NCBI GenBank assembly: GCA_963973795.1
Contig: CAXBAF010000026.1
Coordinates: 1 to 50,102 of the forward strand
Direction of reading: 5' to 3'
Origin: UBA1926 sp002337215
GTDB lineage: Bacteria > Planctomycetota > Phycisphaerae > Phycisphaerales > UBA1924
Length of the DNA: 50,102 bases
Below the pieces are notes generated by a model, which saw nothing but the letters and a program-made list of their open reading frames with translations, searched no databases and had not been told where the DNA came from. How positions within the stretch are numbered: position 1 is the stretch's first letter; each line of letters opens with the position of its first letter. Below are positions 27,476 to 36,315 of this stretch, piece by piece. The translations under genes and the position numbers were made by a program.

Positions 27476-27631
27476 GGATTCTCTAATTCTGGGTCGGACC
27501 GCGTGGACTGGGCCGGGCGGGTCGTGTCATTGCCACAACGATCATCGACCATGACGTGACCGACGAAGCCGAAGAAGCAGGAAGCGGCCGTTCAGATCAG
27601 ATGCGAATTGAGGAGAAGCCGAGAGCCGGTG

Positions 27632-28426
27632 TCAGTCGAGGGCACGGACGACCACGCCGGCGGCGCGGAGCGTGCCGATGACGCGGTCCGCGATCGCGGC
27701 AGCCGTTGGTGTATCGCTATGGACGCAGACCGTATCGGCGCGAAGCGCCAGATCAGACCCGTTGGCGCAGCGAACGCTCCGCGTCGTTGCGATCCGCAGC
27801 GCCTGCTCGGCGGCCGAGCCGGGGTTGGTGATGAGCGCTCCGGGTTCGGTGCGTGAACGGAGCGAGCCGTCCGCGTCGTACACACGATCGGCGAACGCCT
27901 CCTCCGATACCCGCGCGCCCATGGCGCACCACCACGCGATGGCACGCGATCCCGCCTGGCCGATCAGCCGAAGATCCGGGTCGTGCTCGACGCACGCCCG
28001 ACGGATCGCCGAGGCGACGGACTCATCGGTGGACGCGGCGTGGTAGAGCGCACCGTGCGGCTTGCAATGCGAGAGCGTGACCCCTTCCGAGCGGGCGATC
28101 GAGGCGAGCACCGAGATCTGCTCGGCAATCGTCGCACGCAGCGCATCGGGTTCGAGATCCATGCGCACGCGGCCAAAGTTCGCGGGGTCGGGGTAGGCCG
28201 GGTGCGCCCCGACGGCGACGCCCTGACGCGCGGCGCACCGGACGGCGTGCCGCATCGAGGCCTCGTCGCCCGCGTGGCCGCCGCAGGCGATGTTGACCGA
28301 CGTGACCGACTCGATGAGCAGATCTTCGATCGCCCTGCGTTCCGGCGAGACGGCTTCGCCGAGATCCGCGTTGACATCGATGGAAGGTTGGCAGAGAGGT
28401 CCCGAGGGTCTTGGGGCTCTTGTCAT
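27632..28426 (-). CDS. pxpA: 5-oxoprolinase subunit PxpA (LamB/YcsF family)
   Basis: The protein is about 264 residues. It has the LamB/YcsF signature near the N-terminus (IDVNADLGEA, then SVNIACGGHAGD), followed by GVAVGAHPAYPDP, LSHCKPHGALY and CVHSDTP near the end. It is one subunit of the ATP-dependent 5-oxoprolinase that opens pyroglutamate to glutamate. The start 28426 overlaps the pxpC stop as ATGA; a longer frame to 28459 is unlikely. It is the last gene of the pxpB-pxpC-pxpA run. Confidence 0.95.
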   Translation of the reverse strand: MTRAPRPSGPLCQPSIDVNADLGEAVSPERRAIEDLLIESVTSVNIACGGHAGDEASMRHAVRCAARQGVAVGAHPAYPDPANFGRVRMDLEPDALRATIAEQISVLASIARSEGVTLSHCKPHGALYHAASTDESVASAIRRACVEHDPDLRLIGQAGSRAIAWWCAMGARVSEEAFADRVYDADGSLRSRTEPGALITNPGSAAEQALRIATTRSVRCANGSDLALRADTVCVHSDTPTAAAIADRVIGTLRAAGVVVRALD

Positions 28427-29400
28427 GCGTCGGGGCCTTCCTCGCACGGCGGCAAGCACCGATCGAGCGAGAGGCGCTGCTCCGCGTCGAGCCGGCGTGC
28501 TTCTTCGATGGTGCAGATCTCGAACCGCACGGTGTCGCGAGGGCGGAGCATCGCCAACGCCCCCAGATCGGCCCGGATGACGCAGGCGAGCAGGGGATAA
28601 CCGCCTGTTGTGGGACGGTCAACACCGAGGACGATGGGCAGAGCATCACCCGGGATCTGGATGCCGCCCGTCACGGTGGGCTCGGACTCGAGCAGGCCGG
28701 CGTTGTCTGGAATCGGGATCGCGGGGCCTTCCAGACGCACCCCCACACGATCGGACTGCGCGCTCACGGTGTACGCGGCGGACACGAACCGCTCGATCGC
28801 CTCGGCCGGGAATCGATCGGTGTGCAGCGACGGCATCGCGCGAAGCGTGCGCCGGCCGAGCCGGGCTCGGAGCCACGCGTGGAACTCGCCGGGGATCACC
28901 CGAGGCGTGCGCCCTGTACCGAACATCGGGACCGCGTCCCCCTCTCGGAATCGACGCCCCTCGTGGCCACCGAGATGCGCGCCGGCGAGTGTGGACCGGC
29001 TGCCGAGCACGGGCGATACCCCGATCCCGCCGGAGAGGCACAGATACCCGCGGGCGCCGTCGCTCGTTCGACCGATCTTGATCAGTTCACCAGCGCGGAC
29101 ACGACTCGGCTCGCACCACGGCAGCGGACGCGGCCCCTCGGTCCCCGCGACGCGGGCGCCCGGGCACGCCGCCCCGGTCAGGCAGACCCACGCGTCACAA
29201 TCGAGTGTCACGCTCGGGCCGAGCAGTGTGAACTCGACGGCGGCGGCATGATCGCTGTTGCCGAGCAATCGGTTTCCGATCGTCAGTGAGAGGGAGTCGG
29301 CCGCGCCGGAAGGCGGTACGCCGATCGCGCCCTGCCCCGGACGGCCCTGATCCTGGACGGTGGTGAACATGCCGGGCTCGATCACACGGAGCAACGGCAT
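28423..29400 (-). CDS. pxpC: 5-oxoprolinase subunit PxpC (biotin-dependent carboxyltransferase-like)
   Basis: The protein is 325 residues. It starts with RVIEPGMFTTVQDQGRPGQG, then IGVPPSGAADSLSL, the hallmark of the allophanate hydrolase subunit 2/PxpC family, followed by GYLCLSGGI and TTGGYPLLACVI. It acts with PxpB and PxpA in 5-oxoproline hydrolysis. The ATG at 29400 shares one base with the pxpB stop (TGATG) and has GGAG eight bases upstream, which favours it over the GTG at 29406. Confidence 0.95.
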   Translation of the reverse strand: MPLLRVIEPGMFTTVQDQGRPGQGAIGVPPSGAADSLSLTIGNRLLGNSDHAAAVEFTLLGPSVTLDCDAWVCLTGAACPGARVAGTEGPRPLPWCEPSRVRAGELIKIGRTSDGARGYLCLSGGIGVSPVLGSRSTLAGAHLGGHEGRRFREGDAVPMFGTGRTPRVIPGEFHAWLRARLGRRTLRAMPSLHTDRFPAEAIERFVSAAYTVSAQSDRVGVRLEGPAIPIPDNAGLLESEPTVTGGIQIPGDALPIVLGVDRPTTGGYPLLACVIRADLGALAMLRPRDTVRFEICTIEEARRLDAEQRLSLDRCLPPCEEGPDA

Positions 29401-30068
29401 CAGCACATCTCCGGATCGAACGCATCGAACGCAGCGCGATCGATACGCCGGAAACGGACACGATCACCCGGCGCGAGCAGGGCGGGCGGATCCCGGTTCG
29501 GATCGAAGAGACGGAGCGGCGTCGCGCCGACCAGACGCCACCCACCCGGCGTGGCCTGCGGGTAGATCCCGGTCCGATCGCCGGCGATGCCCACGCTGCC
29601 CGCCCGGACGCGGGCCCGAGGCGATTCGAGACGCGGCGCGTGAAGCGGTTCGGGGAGCCCGTCGAGATACGGAAAACCCGGAGAAAACCCGAGAAAGCGG
29701 ACGGAATAGGTGCACGACGCGTGCAGCTCAGCCGCGGCGTCGATCGAAAGGCCGGCGTTGTGCGCGATGGAATTCAGGTCCGGCGCGAGATCAGGATCCG
29801 AGCAGATCGGGATCTCGACAACACGCCTTGGATGATCGGCGCCCGCATCGGCGCATTGCTTCACGATCGAGCGGGCGAGTTCCACAGTCTCGGCGGGATC
29901 GGCATCATCGGGCAGTCGGACCTGCACCGTCATGGACCCGGGCGTGCTCTCGGTGATGCCGTCGAAACCGGCGGCAACCAGTGCTTCGTAGCACGCGACC
30001 GCGCGGCCGCGCGGCACGGCCAGATGCGCCTCGCGCTCGCCGGCCCAGATGACGCGGATCGACTCCAT
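29400..30068 (-). CDS. pxpB: 5-oxoprolinase subunit PxpB (allophanate hydrolase subunit 1-like)
   Basis: The protein is 222 residues. Conserved PxpB features are VEIPICSDPDLAPDL, then YSVRFLGFSPGFPYLDGLPE, followed by SPRARVRAGSVGIAG and GIYPQATPGGWRLVG. It forms the kinase-like half of 5-oxoprolinase with PxpC. It is the first gene of the operon. The 124 bases upstream, up to tetR, carry no feature I can recognise beyond a weak GGATAGG before the ATG. Confidence 0.95.
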   Translation of the reverse strand: MESIRVIWAGEREAHLAVPRGRAVACYEALVAAGFDGITESTPGSMTVQVRLPDDADPAETVELARSIVKQCADAGADHPRRVVEIPICSDPDLAPDLNSIAHNAGLSIDAAAELHASCTYSVRFLGFSPGFPYLDGLPEPLHAPRLESPRARVRAGSVGIAGDRTGIYPQATPGGWRLVGATPLRLFDPNRDPPALLAPGDRVRFRRIDRAAFDAFDPEMC

Positions 30069-30192
30069 CGCGAAAGCCTATCCGTCCGAGAATGAACGTG
30101 TGTTTCACGACGCATTCCTCGCGACCTGCTCAGCGTTCAAGCGAAACGTGGATGCTTGCGACGCACGTGCCGATCGTGATGAACGCATCGGC

Positions 30193-30774
30193 TCACTTGA
30201 CGTCGATGATCCGCGTTGCCATCTGCTTCGCCCGACGAGCTGCGATCCCCGGGTCCTTGCCGCCCTCCGCCACCTGGCCGACCACGCGGGCGGTGACGAT
30301 TGCCCCTTCAAGCAGGATGTTCAATTGCTCGGCGACATCGCCGGGGTTGGAGAGGCCCGCTGCTTCGCACTGCTCGCGTAGGTATCGCACGATCTCCTGC
30401 TTGTGTTCGGCAGAGAGACGCCGCGGGGCCGAATCGGCCTCCGAGAACTCGGCCGATGCGTTGATGAACATGCACCCGCAGAACTCGTTGCCCGTGAACC
30501 AGTCCTCGTGGAAATCAAACACGGCGAGGATCCGCTCGCGGGGTGTCTTGGCTTTCGCGTCGACGAACTGCATCAGTTTGTTTCGGAAGATCTCGTCGCG
30601 GCGGCGCATCGCGGCGATGACCAGCTCGTCCTTGGACTTAAAGTGGTTGTACAGCGTCATCCGGCTGATGCCACCCTCCTTCTGGATGTCGTCCAGGCTG
30701 GAGGCGTGGAAGCCGCGTCGGTAGAAGACACGCATCGCGGCATCGATCAGATCGTCTCGGCGGCTCGGGGGCAC
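30193..30774 (-). CDS. TetR/AcrR-family transcriptional regulator
   Basis: The protein is 193 residues. The N-terminal helix-turn-helix is LIDAAMRVFYRRGFHASSLD, then IQKEGGISRMTLYNHFKSKD. The C-terminal domain contains CGCMFINASAEF, which resembles TetR regulators of electrophile and quinone stress, and its two cysteines could sense thiol-reactive compounds (inference). The start is GTG at 30774 with AGGAG seven bases upstream; the ATG overlapping it is out of frame. A palindromic operator lies 29-46 bases upstream and a better one at the divergent operon, so it probably represses both. Confidence 0.93.
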   Translation of the reverse strand: MPPSRRDDLIDAAMRVFYRRGFHASSLDDIQKEGGISRMTLYNHFKSKDELVIAAMRRRDEIFRNKLMQFVDAKAKTPRERILAVFDFHEDWFTGNEFCGCMFINASAEFSEADSAPRRLSAEHKQEIVRYLREQCEAAGLSNPGDVAEQLNILLEGAIVTARVVGQVAEGGKDPGIAARRAKQMATRIIDVK

Positions 30775-30802
30775 ATTCGGCTCCTCGGGAATGGGTGGAA
30801 AT

Positions 30803-30820
30803 ATACTGACCAGACAGTAC
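30803..30820. promoter_or_regulatory. TetR operator at the tetR promoter
   Basis: ATACTGACCAGACAGTAC matches the site at 30949-30966 in 14 of 18 bases and keeps the ATACTG/CAGTA arms. A -10-like TATATT (minus strand, 30805-30800) abuts it, so it probably mediates autoregulation. Confidence 0.7.
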
Positions 30821-30941
30821 GCATAAGCGTAGCAGCGGGTTTCACGAACGAGAAGGACAATCGTCCTCTGATCAAAGATCAGCCTCTAAACCACTGAGAA
30901 GCACTTTTTGCGGAAATTCTCAAATTAGGAGTACGAAAGCC

Positions 30942-30969
30942 TTGATACATACTGATTAGTCAGTATACT
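30942..30969 (+). promoter_or_regulatory. promoter with embedded TetR operator driving the stress operon
   Basis: TTGATA (30942-30947) and TATACT (30964-30969) are separated by 16 bases. The spacer is almost wholly a palindrome ATACTGATTAGTCAGTAT (30949-30966, 7-bp perfect arms). A regulator bound here would exclude RNA polymerase. The leader to the first start codon at 31123 is about 145 bases; apart from this and the tetR-side site I see no other signal in the 348-base gap. Confidence 0.8.
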
Positions 30970-31122
30970 TGTAGAGTGGTGTCCACCTCGCTTCGATCGG
31001 ACGGCAAGCCAGGCCGGCCCCACGACCCCCGGCGCAGTCAGCGCCAACACAACCCGCGACCACCCACCATCGGCGAGCGTTTCGCCGGGGCGGGTATCGC
31101 ATTGCCCGTAAGGAGGCTCGTC

Positions 31123-31692
31123 ATGTCCCGTTTCCCGCTTCACACCGCCGAGACCGCGCCCGATGCCGAATCGCTCATCTCCGATGCCCAGAAGGCGTTC
31201 GGCTTTCTCCCGAACCTGCTCGCCGTGATGGCCGAGGCCCCGGCACTGCTCGAGGGATACATGACCCTCGCGGCGATCTTCGACAAGAGCGATCTGTCGC
31301 CGACCGAACGCCAGATCGTGCTGATGGTCAACAACCGGCTCAACGGGTGCACCTATTGCATGGCCGCGCACTCTGGAATCGCCAAGGCCCAGGGCGTGCC
31401 GGACGAGGTCATCGAGACGCTGCGCGATGGCACCGAACTCTCGGACACGAAGCTCGAGGCACTCCGTCTCTTCGCGGTGAAGATCAACGAGAGCCGAGGC
31501 TGGCCCGAGCAGAGCGACATCGATGCGTTGCTCGCCGCCGGCTACACGAGTCGAACCGTCCTCGAGGTCATCCTCGGCACCGCGGTAAAGGTGATGTCCA
31601 ACTACACCAACCACATCGCGAGCACACCCCTCGACGACGCGTTCGCCGCCGTCGAGTGGACGACGGCGGAGCTCGCCGGAAGCGCCGGCTGA
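31123..31692 (+). CDS. AhpD-like carboxymuconolactone decarboxylase family protein
   Basis: The protein is 189 residues. Residues 76-83 are C-TY-C-MAAH, the CxxCxxxH redox motif of AhpD-type peroxidase-related proteins, preceded by a Glu near 62-63 (PTERQIV). This set normally forms a proton relay and thiol pair that reduces peroxides. The start at 31123 has a perfect AAGGAGG seven bases upstream. It is the first gene after the TetR-controlled promoter, so it should be induced when the regulator is released. Confidence 0.92.
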   Translation: MSRFPLHTAETAPDAESLISDAQKAFGFLPNLLAVMAEAPALLEGYMTLAAIFDKSDLSPTERQIVLMVNNRLNGCTYCMAAHSGIAKAQGVPDEVIETLRDGTELSDTKLEALRLFAVKINESRGWPEQSDIDALLAAGYTSRTVLEVILGTAVKVMSNYTNHIASTPLDDAFAAVEWTTAELAGSAG

Positions 31693-31759
31693 GCCTTCCC
31701 GCCGAGTTCACACCCCGACGGTGACCGGCTCGGCCCGTCACCATCGCAAGGAGCACGAC

Positions 31760-32266
31760 ATGAAACCCAAAACCGAACCGGGCGCTCCGGCGCCTGCGCG
31801 ATCGCCGCGTCAACTTCTCCCGCCGTTCACGCCCGAGACCGCGCTCGCCAAAGTGCGCGCCGCCGAAGACGCCTGGAACAGCCGCGACCCGGAGCGCGTC
31901 GCGATGGCCTACTCGTCCGACAGCGAGTGGCGCAACCGCGACACGTTCATTCGTGGACGGGACGAGATCCGCGCTTTTCTCCACGGGAAGTGGGATCGCG
32001 AACTCGGCTACCGGCTCGCAAAGGCGCTGTGGGGCTTCCGCGAGAACCGCATCGCCGTGCGATTCCAATACGAGTGGCGCGACACCCAAGGCCAATGGAC
32101 CCGCAGCTACGGCAACGAGCTGTGGGAGTTCGACGAGGCGGGGCTGATGCGCCGCCGCGAGGCGAGCATCAACGACGTGCCCATCGCCGAGAGCGAACGC
32201 CGATTCCGCTGGCCCGCCCCGGGCCCCAGACCCGAGACGCACGCCGGCATCCCGGATGTGCGCTGA
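31760..32266 (+). CDS. NTF2-like (DUF1348-type) protein
   Basis: The protein is 168 residues and matches the DUF1348/SnoaL-like NTF2 fold: AAEDAWNSRDPERVAMAYS, then SEWRNRDTFIRGRDEIRAFL, RFQYEWRDTQGQW and NELWEFDEAGLMRRREASIN. These are small cone-shaped domains that bind or transform small hydrophobic molecules; the ligand is unknown. AAGGAG lies seven bases upstream of the ATG. It is the second gene of the TetR-controlled run, 67 bases after the AhpD-like gene. Confidence 0.9.
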   Translation: MKPKTEPGAPAPARSPRQLLPPFTPETALAKVRAAEDAWNSRDPERVAMAYSSDSEWRNRDTFIRGRDEIRAFLHGKWDRELGYRLAKALWGFRENRIAVRFQYEWRDTQGQWTRSYGNELWEFDEAGLMRRREASINDVPIAESERRFRWPAPGPRPETHAGIPDVR

Positions 32267-32370
32267 TCACCCGCATGTTGCCCGGACGGGACGGTCTCGG
32301 CCGGGCATGGATCACGACACGTTTGAATCACGCTCTGATCGAGTTCAGAGCCGTGGGAAAGGAACCCAGA

Positions 32371-33579
32371 ATGAACCGCAACCGCCTGACCATCTCCGCC
32401 CTGACGGCCTGCGCCCTGTCCCCCGTCGCGGCCGCCCAGCCCATGCACCACGACGACCACGCCGGCCACGACCATGCCGGGCACATCCACTACATCGACG
32501 GACCCCGCGACGATGCGCCCATCCCGCGCCCGGGCGTTGAACTCAGCCGGGGCAACTTCGCCCTGCTCGTCATCGATCCGCAGGTGGACTTCCTCAGCCC
32601 GAGCGGCGTCACCTGGGGCGTCGTCGGCGAGAGCGTGACGGAGAACAACACCGTCGAGAACATCGAGCAGCTGTTCAAAGCCGCCAAGGGCGCCGACGCC
32701 CGCGTCTTCGTCAGCCCCCACTACTACTACCCGCACGACCACACCTGGAAGTTCGAGGGCGCACTCGAGACCCTGATGCACGACATCGACATGTTCCACC
32801 GCGACGGCCCTCTCGAAACGGAAGGGATCGAGGGCTCCGGAGCCGACTGGCTCGCCCGATACAAGCCCTACATCAACGACGGCAAAACGATCGTCGTCAG
32901 CCCCCACAAGGTCTACGGCTCCGACTCAAACGACCTCGCGCTCCAACTCCGCAAGGCGGGGATCGACCAGGTTGTTATCGCGGGCATGTCCGCCAATCTC
33001 TGCGTCGAATCCCACATGCGGAACCTGATCGAGGAGGGCTTCGAGGTCGCGATCGTCTCCGACGCGACGGCCGCCGCGAAACTCCCGGGCTACGACGGCT
33101 TCGAGGCCGCGTTCGTCAACTACCGCATGATCGCCAGCGACGTATGGAGCACCGACGAGGCGGTCGAGAAGATCGCCGCGGCCCGGGGCAACCTGGTCAA
33201 TGTCTCCGGTGCCAGCGGGGTCGGTCTGGCGGGCTTTGACCCGGTCAGCTTCTTCCAGAGCGAATCGCCCTTGAACGGCTCGCCCATGATCCGGGCCGAG
33301 CACGCGGGCGCGACCTACCTCTTCGCATCCGAGGAGAGCAAGGCAACCTTCCTCGCCGACCCCGACCGCTATGCGCCCCAGTACGGCGGCTTCTGCTCCT
33401 ACGGCGTCTCGATCAACATCCTCCTGCCCGTCGACATCACGACCGCGCAGGTGCGCAACGACAAGCTCTATCTGAACGTGAACTCGGACATCCTCAGGAA
33501 GTTCAACGCCGACTTCGAGGGCAGCGTCTCGAGGGCCAACACCAACTGGCCCGGCCTGTTCAACGAGCATGCCGAGTAG
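32371..33579 (+). CDS. secreted isochorismatase-like cysteine hydrolase fused to a YHS domain
   Basis: The protein is 402 residues. A signal peptide (residues 1-22) is followed by a His/Asp-rich stretch (26-40, HHDDHAGHDHAGH) that could bind metal. Residues 60-270 form an isochorismatase-fold hydrolase with the expected triad: Asp69 in LLVIDPQVDF, Lys180 in SPHKVYG and Cys211 in SANLCVESH. Residues 286-346 are a YHS domain (FDPVSFFQS, ATYLFASEESKATFLADPDR, YAPQYGGFCSYGV), a small domain linked to metal or copper handling. The fusion, its His tract and its secretion suggest a periplasmic enzyme. Third gene of the TetR-controlled run, with AAAGGAA before the ATG. Confidence 0.9.
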   Translation: MNRNRLTISALTACALSPVAAAQPMHHDDHAGHDHAGHIHYIDGPRDDAPIPRPGVELSRGNFALLVIDPQVDFLSPSGVTWGVVGESVTENNTVENIEQLFKAAKGADARVFVSPHYYYPHDHTWKFEGALETLMHDIDMFHRDGPLETEGIEGSGADWLARYKPYINDGKTIVVSPHKVYGSDSNDLALQLRKAGIDQVVIAGMSANLCVESHMRNLIEEGFEVAIVSDATAAAKLPGYDGFEAAFVNYRMIASDVWSTDEAVEKIAAARGNLVNVSGASGVGLAGFDPVSFFQSESPLNGSPMIRAEHAGATYLFASEESKATFLADPDRYAPQYGGFCSYGVSINILLPVDITTAQVRNDKLYLNVNSDILRKFNADFEGSVSRANTNWPGLFNEHAE

Positions 33580-33723
33580 ATCGCAGAACCCCTCCTTTCT
33601 TTCTCCCAATTCGGCTGACGGGGTGGACACACCTCGTCGGCTGATTCGCAGACGAGCACCGATGGGATCTTCAGGTCCCCACCCGAAACTTGTGTGGTGA
33701 AGCCACACCAGAAAGGAGCTGCC

Positions 33724-34173
33724 ATGAAACCAGAATCCAGCAAGAGCACCACGGATACTCCCTCGGTCGCCGTGACCATTGGCGAATCTGGTTACGCGTC
33801 TCAGGTCCGCGTGAGGAATCACTCTCTCCGGGCCGACGAACCCCGGACCGTCGGCGGCACGGATTCCGGACCGACTCCATACGAGTTGCTGCTGGCTTCG
33901 CTTGGTACGTGCGTGGCCATGACCACTCGGATGTACGCCGACCGGAAGGGCTGGCCGTTGACCGGAGTCTCGGTCAATCTCAGCCAGGACCGTGTACACG
34001 CGGAAGACCGCCGCGAGGGTGAACGCGCGAGCGGGCCCGTGCTCCGTATCACCAAGCGGCTCGAACTCCGGGGCGACCTCGCTGAAGAGCAGCGGTCTCG
34101 TCTCATGGAGATCGCCGATCGCTGCCCGGTTCAGCGCTCGCTGCTGTCTGAGATTCAGATCAGAACTGTGTGA
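33724..34173 (+). CDS. OsmC-family peroxiredoxin
   Basis: The protein is 149 residues. It has the OsmC/Ohr-family motifs GGTDSGPTPYELLLASLGTC with Cys63, and DRCPVQRSL with Cys134. This is the redox cysteine pair that reduces organic peroxides. GPTPYELLLASLGTC is typical of the YhfA/OsmC-like branch rather than Ohr. AAAGGAG lies before ATG 33724. It is the fourth gene of the run, 144 bases after the isochorismatase-YHS gene. Confidence 0.92.
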   Translation: MKPESSKSTTDTPSVAVTIGESGYASQVRVRNHSLRADEPRTVGGTDSGPTPYELLLASLGTCVAMTTRMYADRKGWPLTGVSVNLSQDRVHAEDRREGERASGPVLRITKRLELRGDLAEEQRSRLMEIADRCPVQRSLLSEIQIRTV

Positions 34174-34253
34174 TTCCCTGCAAATCGTCGTGACGTGGCG
34201 ACTGCCTCATACCCACACACACGGAGTGCCCCCAAGCACGAAGGAGATTTCTC

Positions 34254-34943
34254 ATGACCGTCCTGCTGCGTGTTGACGCGAGCGCGCGCCTCGATCGCTC
34301 GATCACCCGTCAGATGGCCGACCGGTTCATCGATGGATGGCGCACAAGCGAACCGGATGTTCAGATCGTGCCCAGAGATGTCGGCCTTCGACCTCCATCT
34401 ATCGTCAGTGAAGCATCGATCCGTGCGGGATTCACTCCGACCGAAAAGCGTTCCCAGGAGATGAATGACGCGCTCGCAGAATCAATGACGCTCATCGACG
34501 AACTGCGCCAAGCCGATGTGCTCGTGCTCGGCGTGCCGCTCTACAACTACGGACTCCCCGCATCCCTGAAGGCATGGATCGATCAGATTGTCCGGCCCGG
34601 CGAGACCTTCTCGTTCGACCTCAAGCGGGGTGACTTTCCGATCCAAAGCACGCTCAGCGGAAAGTCGCTTGTCGTGCTCTCTTCAAGGGGAGAGTTTGGA
34701 TTTGAGCCGGGCGGCATCCGCGACGGGTGGAACCACATGAATCCACACCTGCGGACGATTGCCACGCGCCTGCTCGGCATCGCAGCAAACGACATCTACG
34801 AGATCGCCTCGGAGTACCAGGAATTCGACGACGAGCGACACCACCGCTCGCGTGAGCAGGCCCTCCATGACGCGGCTGAACTCGGATCACGACTCGCCGC
34901 CGCGCGGCGAGCCCCGTGCCGCAACGAGGAGGTCCCCGCATGA
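34254..34943 (+). CDS. azoR: FMN-dependent NADH:quinone oxidoreductase / azoreductase AzoR
   Basis: The protein is 229 residues with a flavodoxin-like fold. Motifs are LLRVDASARLDRSITRQMAD at the N-terminus (phosphate-binding loop), PLYNYGLPASLKAWIDQIVR (FMN contact) and LVVLSSRGEF. Family members reduce quinones and azo compounds by two electrons with NADH. AAGGAG lies before the ATG. It is the last gene of the TetR-controlled run and fits a role in quinone or electrophile stress. Confidence 0.93.
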   Translation: MTVLLRVDASARLDRSITRQMADRFIDGWRTSEPDVQIVPRDVGLRPPSIVSEASIRAGFTPTEKRSQEMNDALAESMTLIDELRQADVLVLGVPLYNYGLPASLKAWIDQIVRPGETFSFDLKRGDFPIQSTLSGKSLVVLSSRGEFGFEPGGIRDGWNHMNPHLRTIATRLLGIAANDIYEIASEYQEFDDERHHRSREQALHDAAELGSRLAAARRAPCRNEEVPA

Positions 34944-35051
34944 GAGCCCCGTAGACCCATCAGCGCGGCGCAGAGCCTTTCCGCGTCGGCTATGTCCCGC
35001 GACCAGATCCGATGCCGCACCCGAGAACCGAGAGCGTCGCCAATCGCGTTC

Positions 35052-35579
35052 TCACCGAGACTCGCCGGCGGGCCGCGGAGCTGGTTCTGTCTCCTGGGAA
35101 TCGCTCAGTGGATGCGGAATCAGAAAGCTCAGGTGGTGAGCCGCGTGTGCCGCGTGGAACCGGCCGAACTCCTCGTGCGTCATCCGGCCGAACCCGGGGT
35201 GAGGATGCAGTGGCTCGGCCTGACCCTCAAATTCGCGGACACACTCTTCGAAAAGCTTGACTTGCTCGGTGTCGTCGAGGCCGCCGGGCGGGACGAACAT
35301 GCCTGCCGTGCGAATGCCACTGATCGAGTTCCCAGCGAGAACCCGAGGGAGCGCGAAGGCTCTCAAGATCGGGCGAAGCGGCATGCCAACAACGGTCATC
35401 CATCGGGGATAGCCGTGCATGTTGGCTTCCATGGTGAGCCGCAGGTGCTGGCACATCTGGCTGAGCGTCCAGTTCCCGGCTTGCGTGTATCCGGAACCGA
35501 GGAGACGTGTGCACTCTGAGAGGGCTTCCCCGAGTCGGTCGAGCTTCAGTTCGCGGCGTGAGAATGTAGATTTCGTCAT
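35052..35579 (-). CDS. DUF1569 (DinB-like) protein
   Basis: The protein is 175 residues, all helical. GNWTLSQMCQHLRLTMEANM and HEEFGRFHAAHAAHHLSFL match the DUF1569 family, whose His residues sit as in DinB-type metal-binding four-helix bundles. I start it at 35579, where GGAG lies six bases upstream; longer frames exist to 35591 and 35738. Function is unknown. It is convergent with azoR and stands alone between stress genes. Confidence 0.8.
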   Translation of the reverse strand: MTKSTFSRRELKLDRLGEALSECTRLLGSGYTQAGNWTLSQMCQHLRLTMEANMHGYPRWMTVVGMPLRPILRAFALPRVLAGNSISGIRTAGMFVPPGGLDDTEQVKLFEECVREFEGQAEPLHPHPGFGRMTHEEFGRFHAAHAAHHLSFLIPHPLSDSQETEPAPRPAGESR

Positions 35580-35744
35580 GTGCGACTCCATCGGTGACCA
35601 CCAGAAAGGATGATGTGGCGTCAACTCATGATCCACACGGAGGACCGCCGCGCCGGAAGCTGACATCACGAACTCTGCGAAAACCTCGTCGCGACCTGCC
35701 CCGTTCCGCAGGTGAACGATCCCACACACGCGTACCACGCGAGT

Positions 35745-36230
35745 TTATCCCATCAGCCGGACCGACTCGACGAAAAGCAACGCAGACCCAACCGACGCGA
35801 GCGTGCGCAGGTGGTTCCAGCGGGTCCAGACGACGAGGTAGTGATTCCAGTACGCGGCCGCGTCGGGATCATCCGGGTCCGGTACGTCGAGCCGCTTGTT
35901 CATCGGGACGTTGGCCGCCGCGGTGACGACGAACACACCGGCCACGTACAGGGTTCCGGCCGCGGCGAGTACCGGTCCCCACGGCTCGCACGAGTTCATT
36001 CCGCCCATCACGATGGCACCGAGCGACAGCAGAGCTGCCCCGAAGAACGGCCCCATGAACCAGGGCGTGTGGACGGTCCTGTTGATCGCCCGCATCGCCC
36101 GGATGCCCTCGGCATCTGGGAGCCGCTTGAGTGCCGCCATGATAAATGCCGAGAAGGCGAACAGCGCACCGCCGATCAGCGCAACGCCGACAATACCGAC
36201 ACGGGTGGCGATCGTCACCAGTTCATCCAC
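35745..36230 (-). CDS. DUF1772 / anthrone-oxygenase-like membrane protein
   Basis: The protein is 161 residues with four predicted membrane helices (for example VALIGGALFAFSAFIMAAL and VLAAAGTLYVAGVFVVTAA). It contains NVPMNKRLD and a WNHYLVVWTRWNHLRTL segment, the mark of DUF1772 proteins, which are related to anthrone oxygenases. GGGGAGG precedes the ATG. It is divergent from the ECF sigma gene at 36316. Substrate unknown. Confidence 0.85.
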   Translation of the reverse strand: MDELVTIATRVGIVGVALIGGALFAFSAFIMAALKRLPDAEGIRAMRAINRTVHTPWFMGPFFGAALLSLGAIVMGGMNSCEPWGPVLAAAGTLYVAGVFVVTAAANVPMNKRLDVPDPDDPDAAAYWNHYLVVWTRWNHLRTLASVGSALLFVESVRLMG

Positions 36231-36315
36231 GGGACACCTCCCCTATCTCACCGAAGACGCCCCCAGCGGCCGCCCGAGGCACGCTCTTGATGCCGTATCA
36301 AGCAGGCCCCCTACC

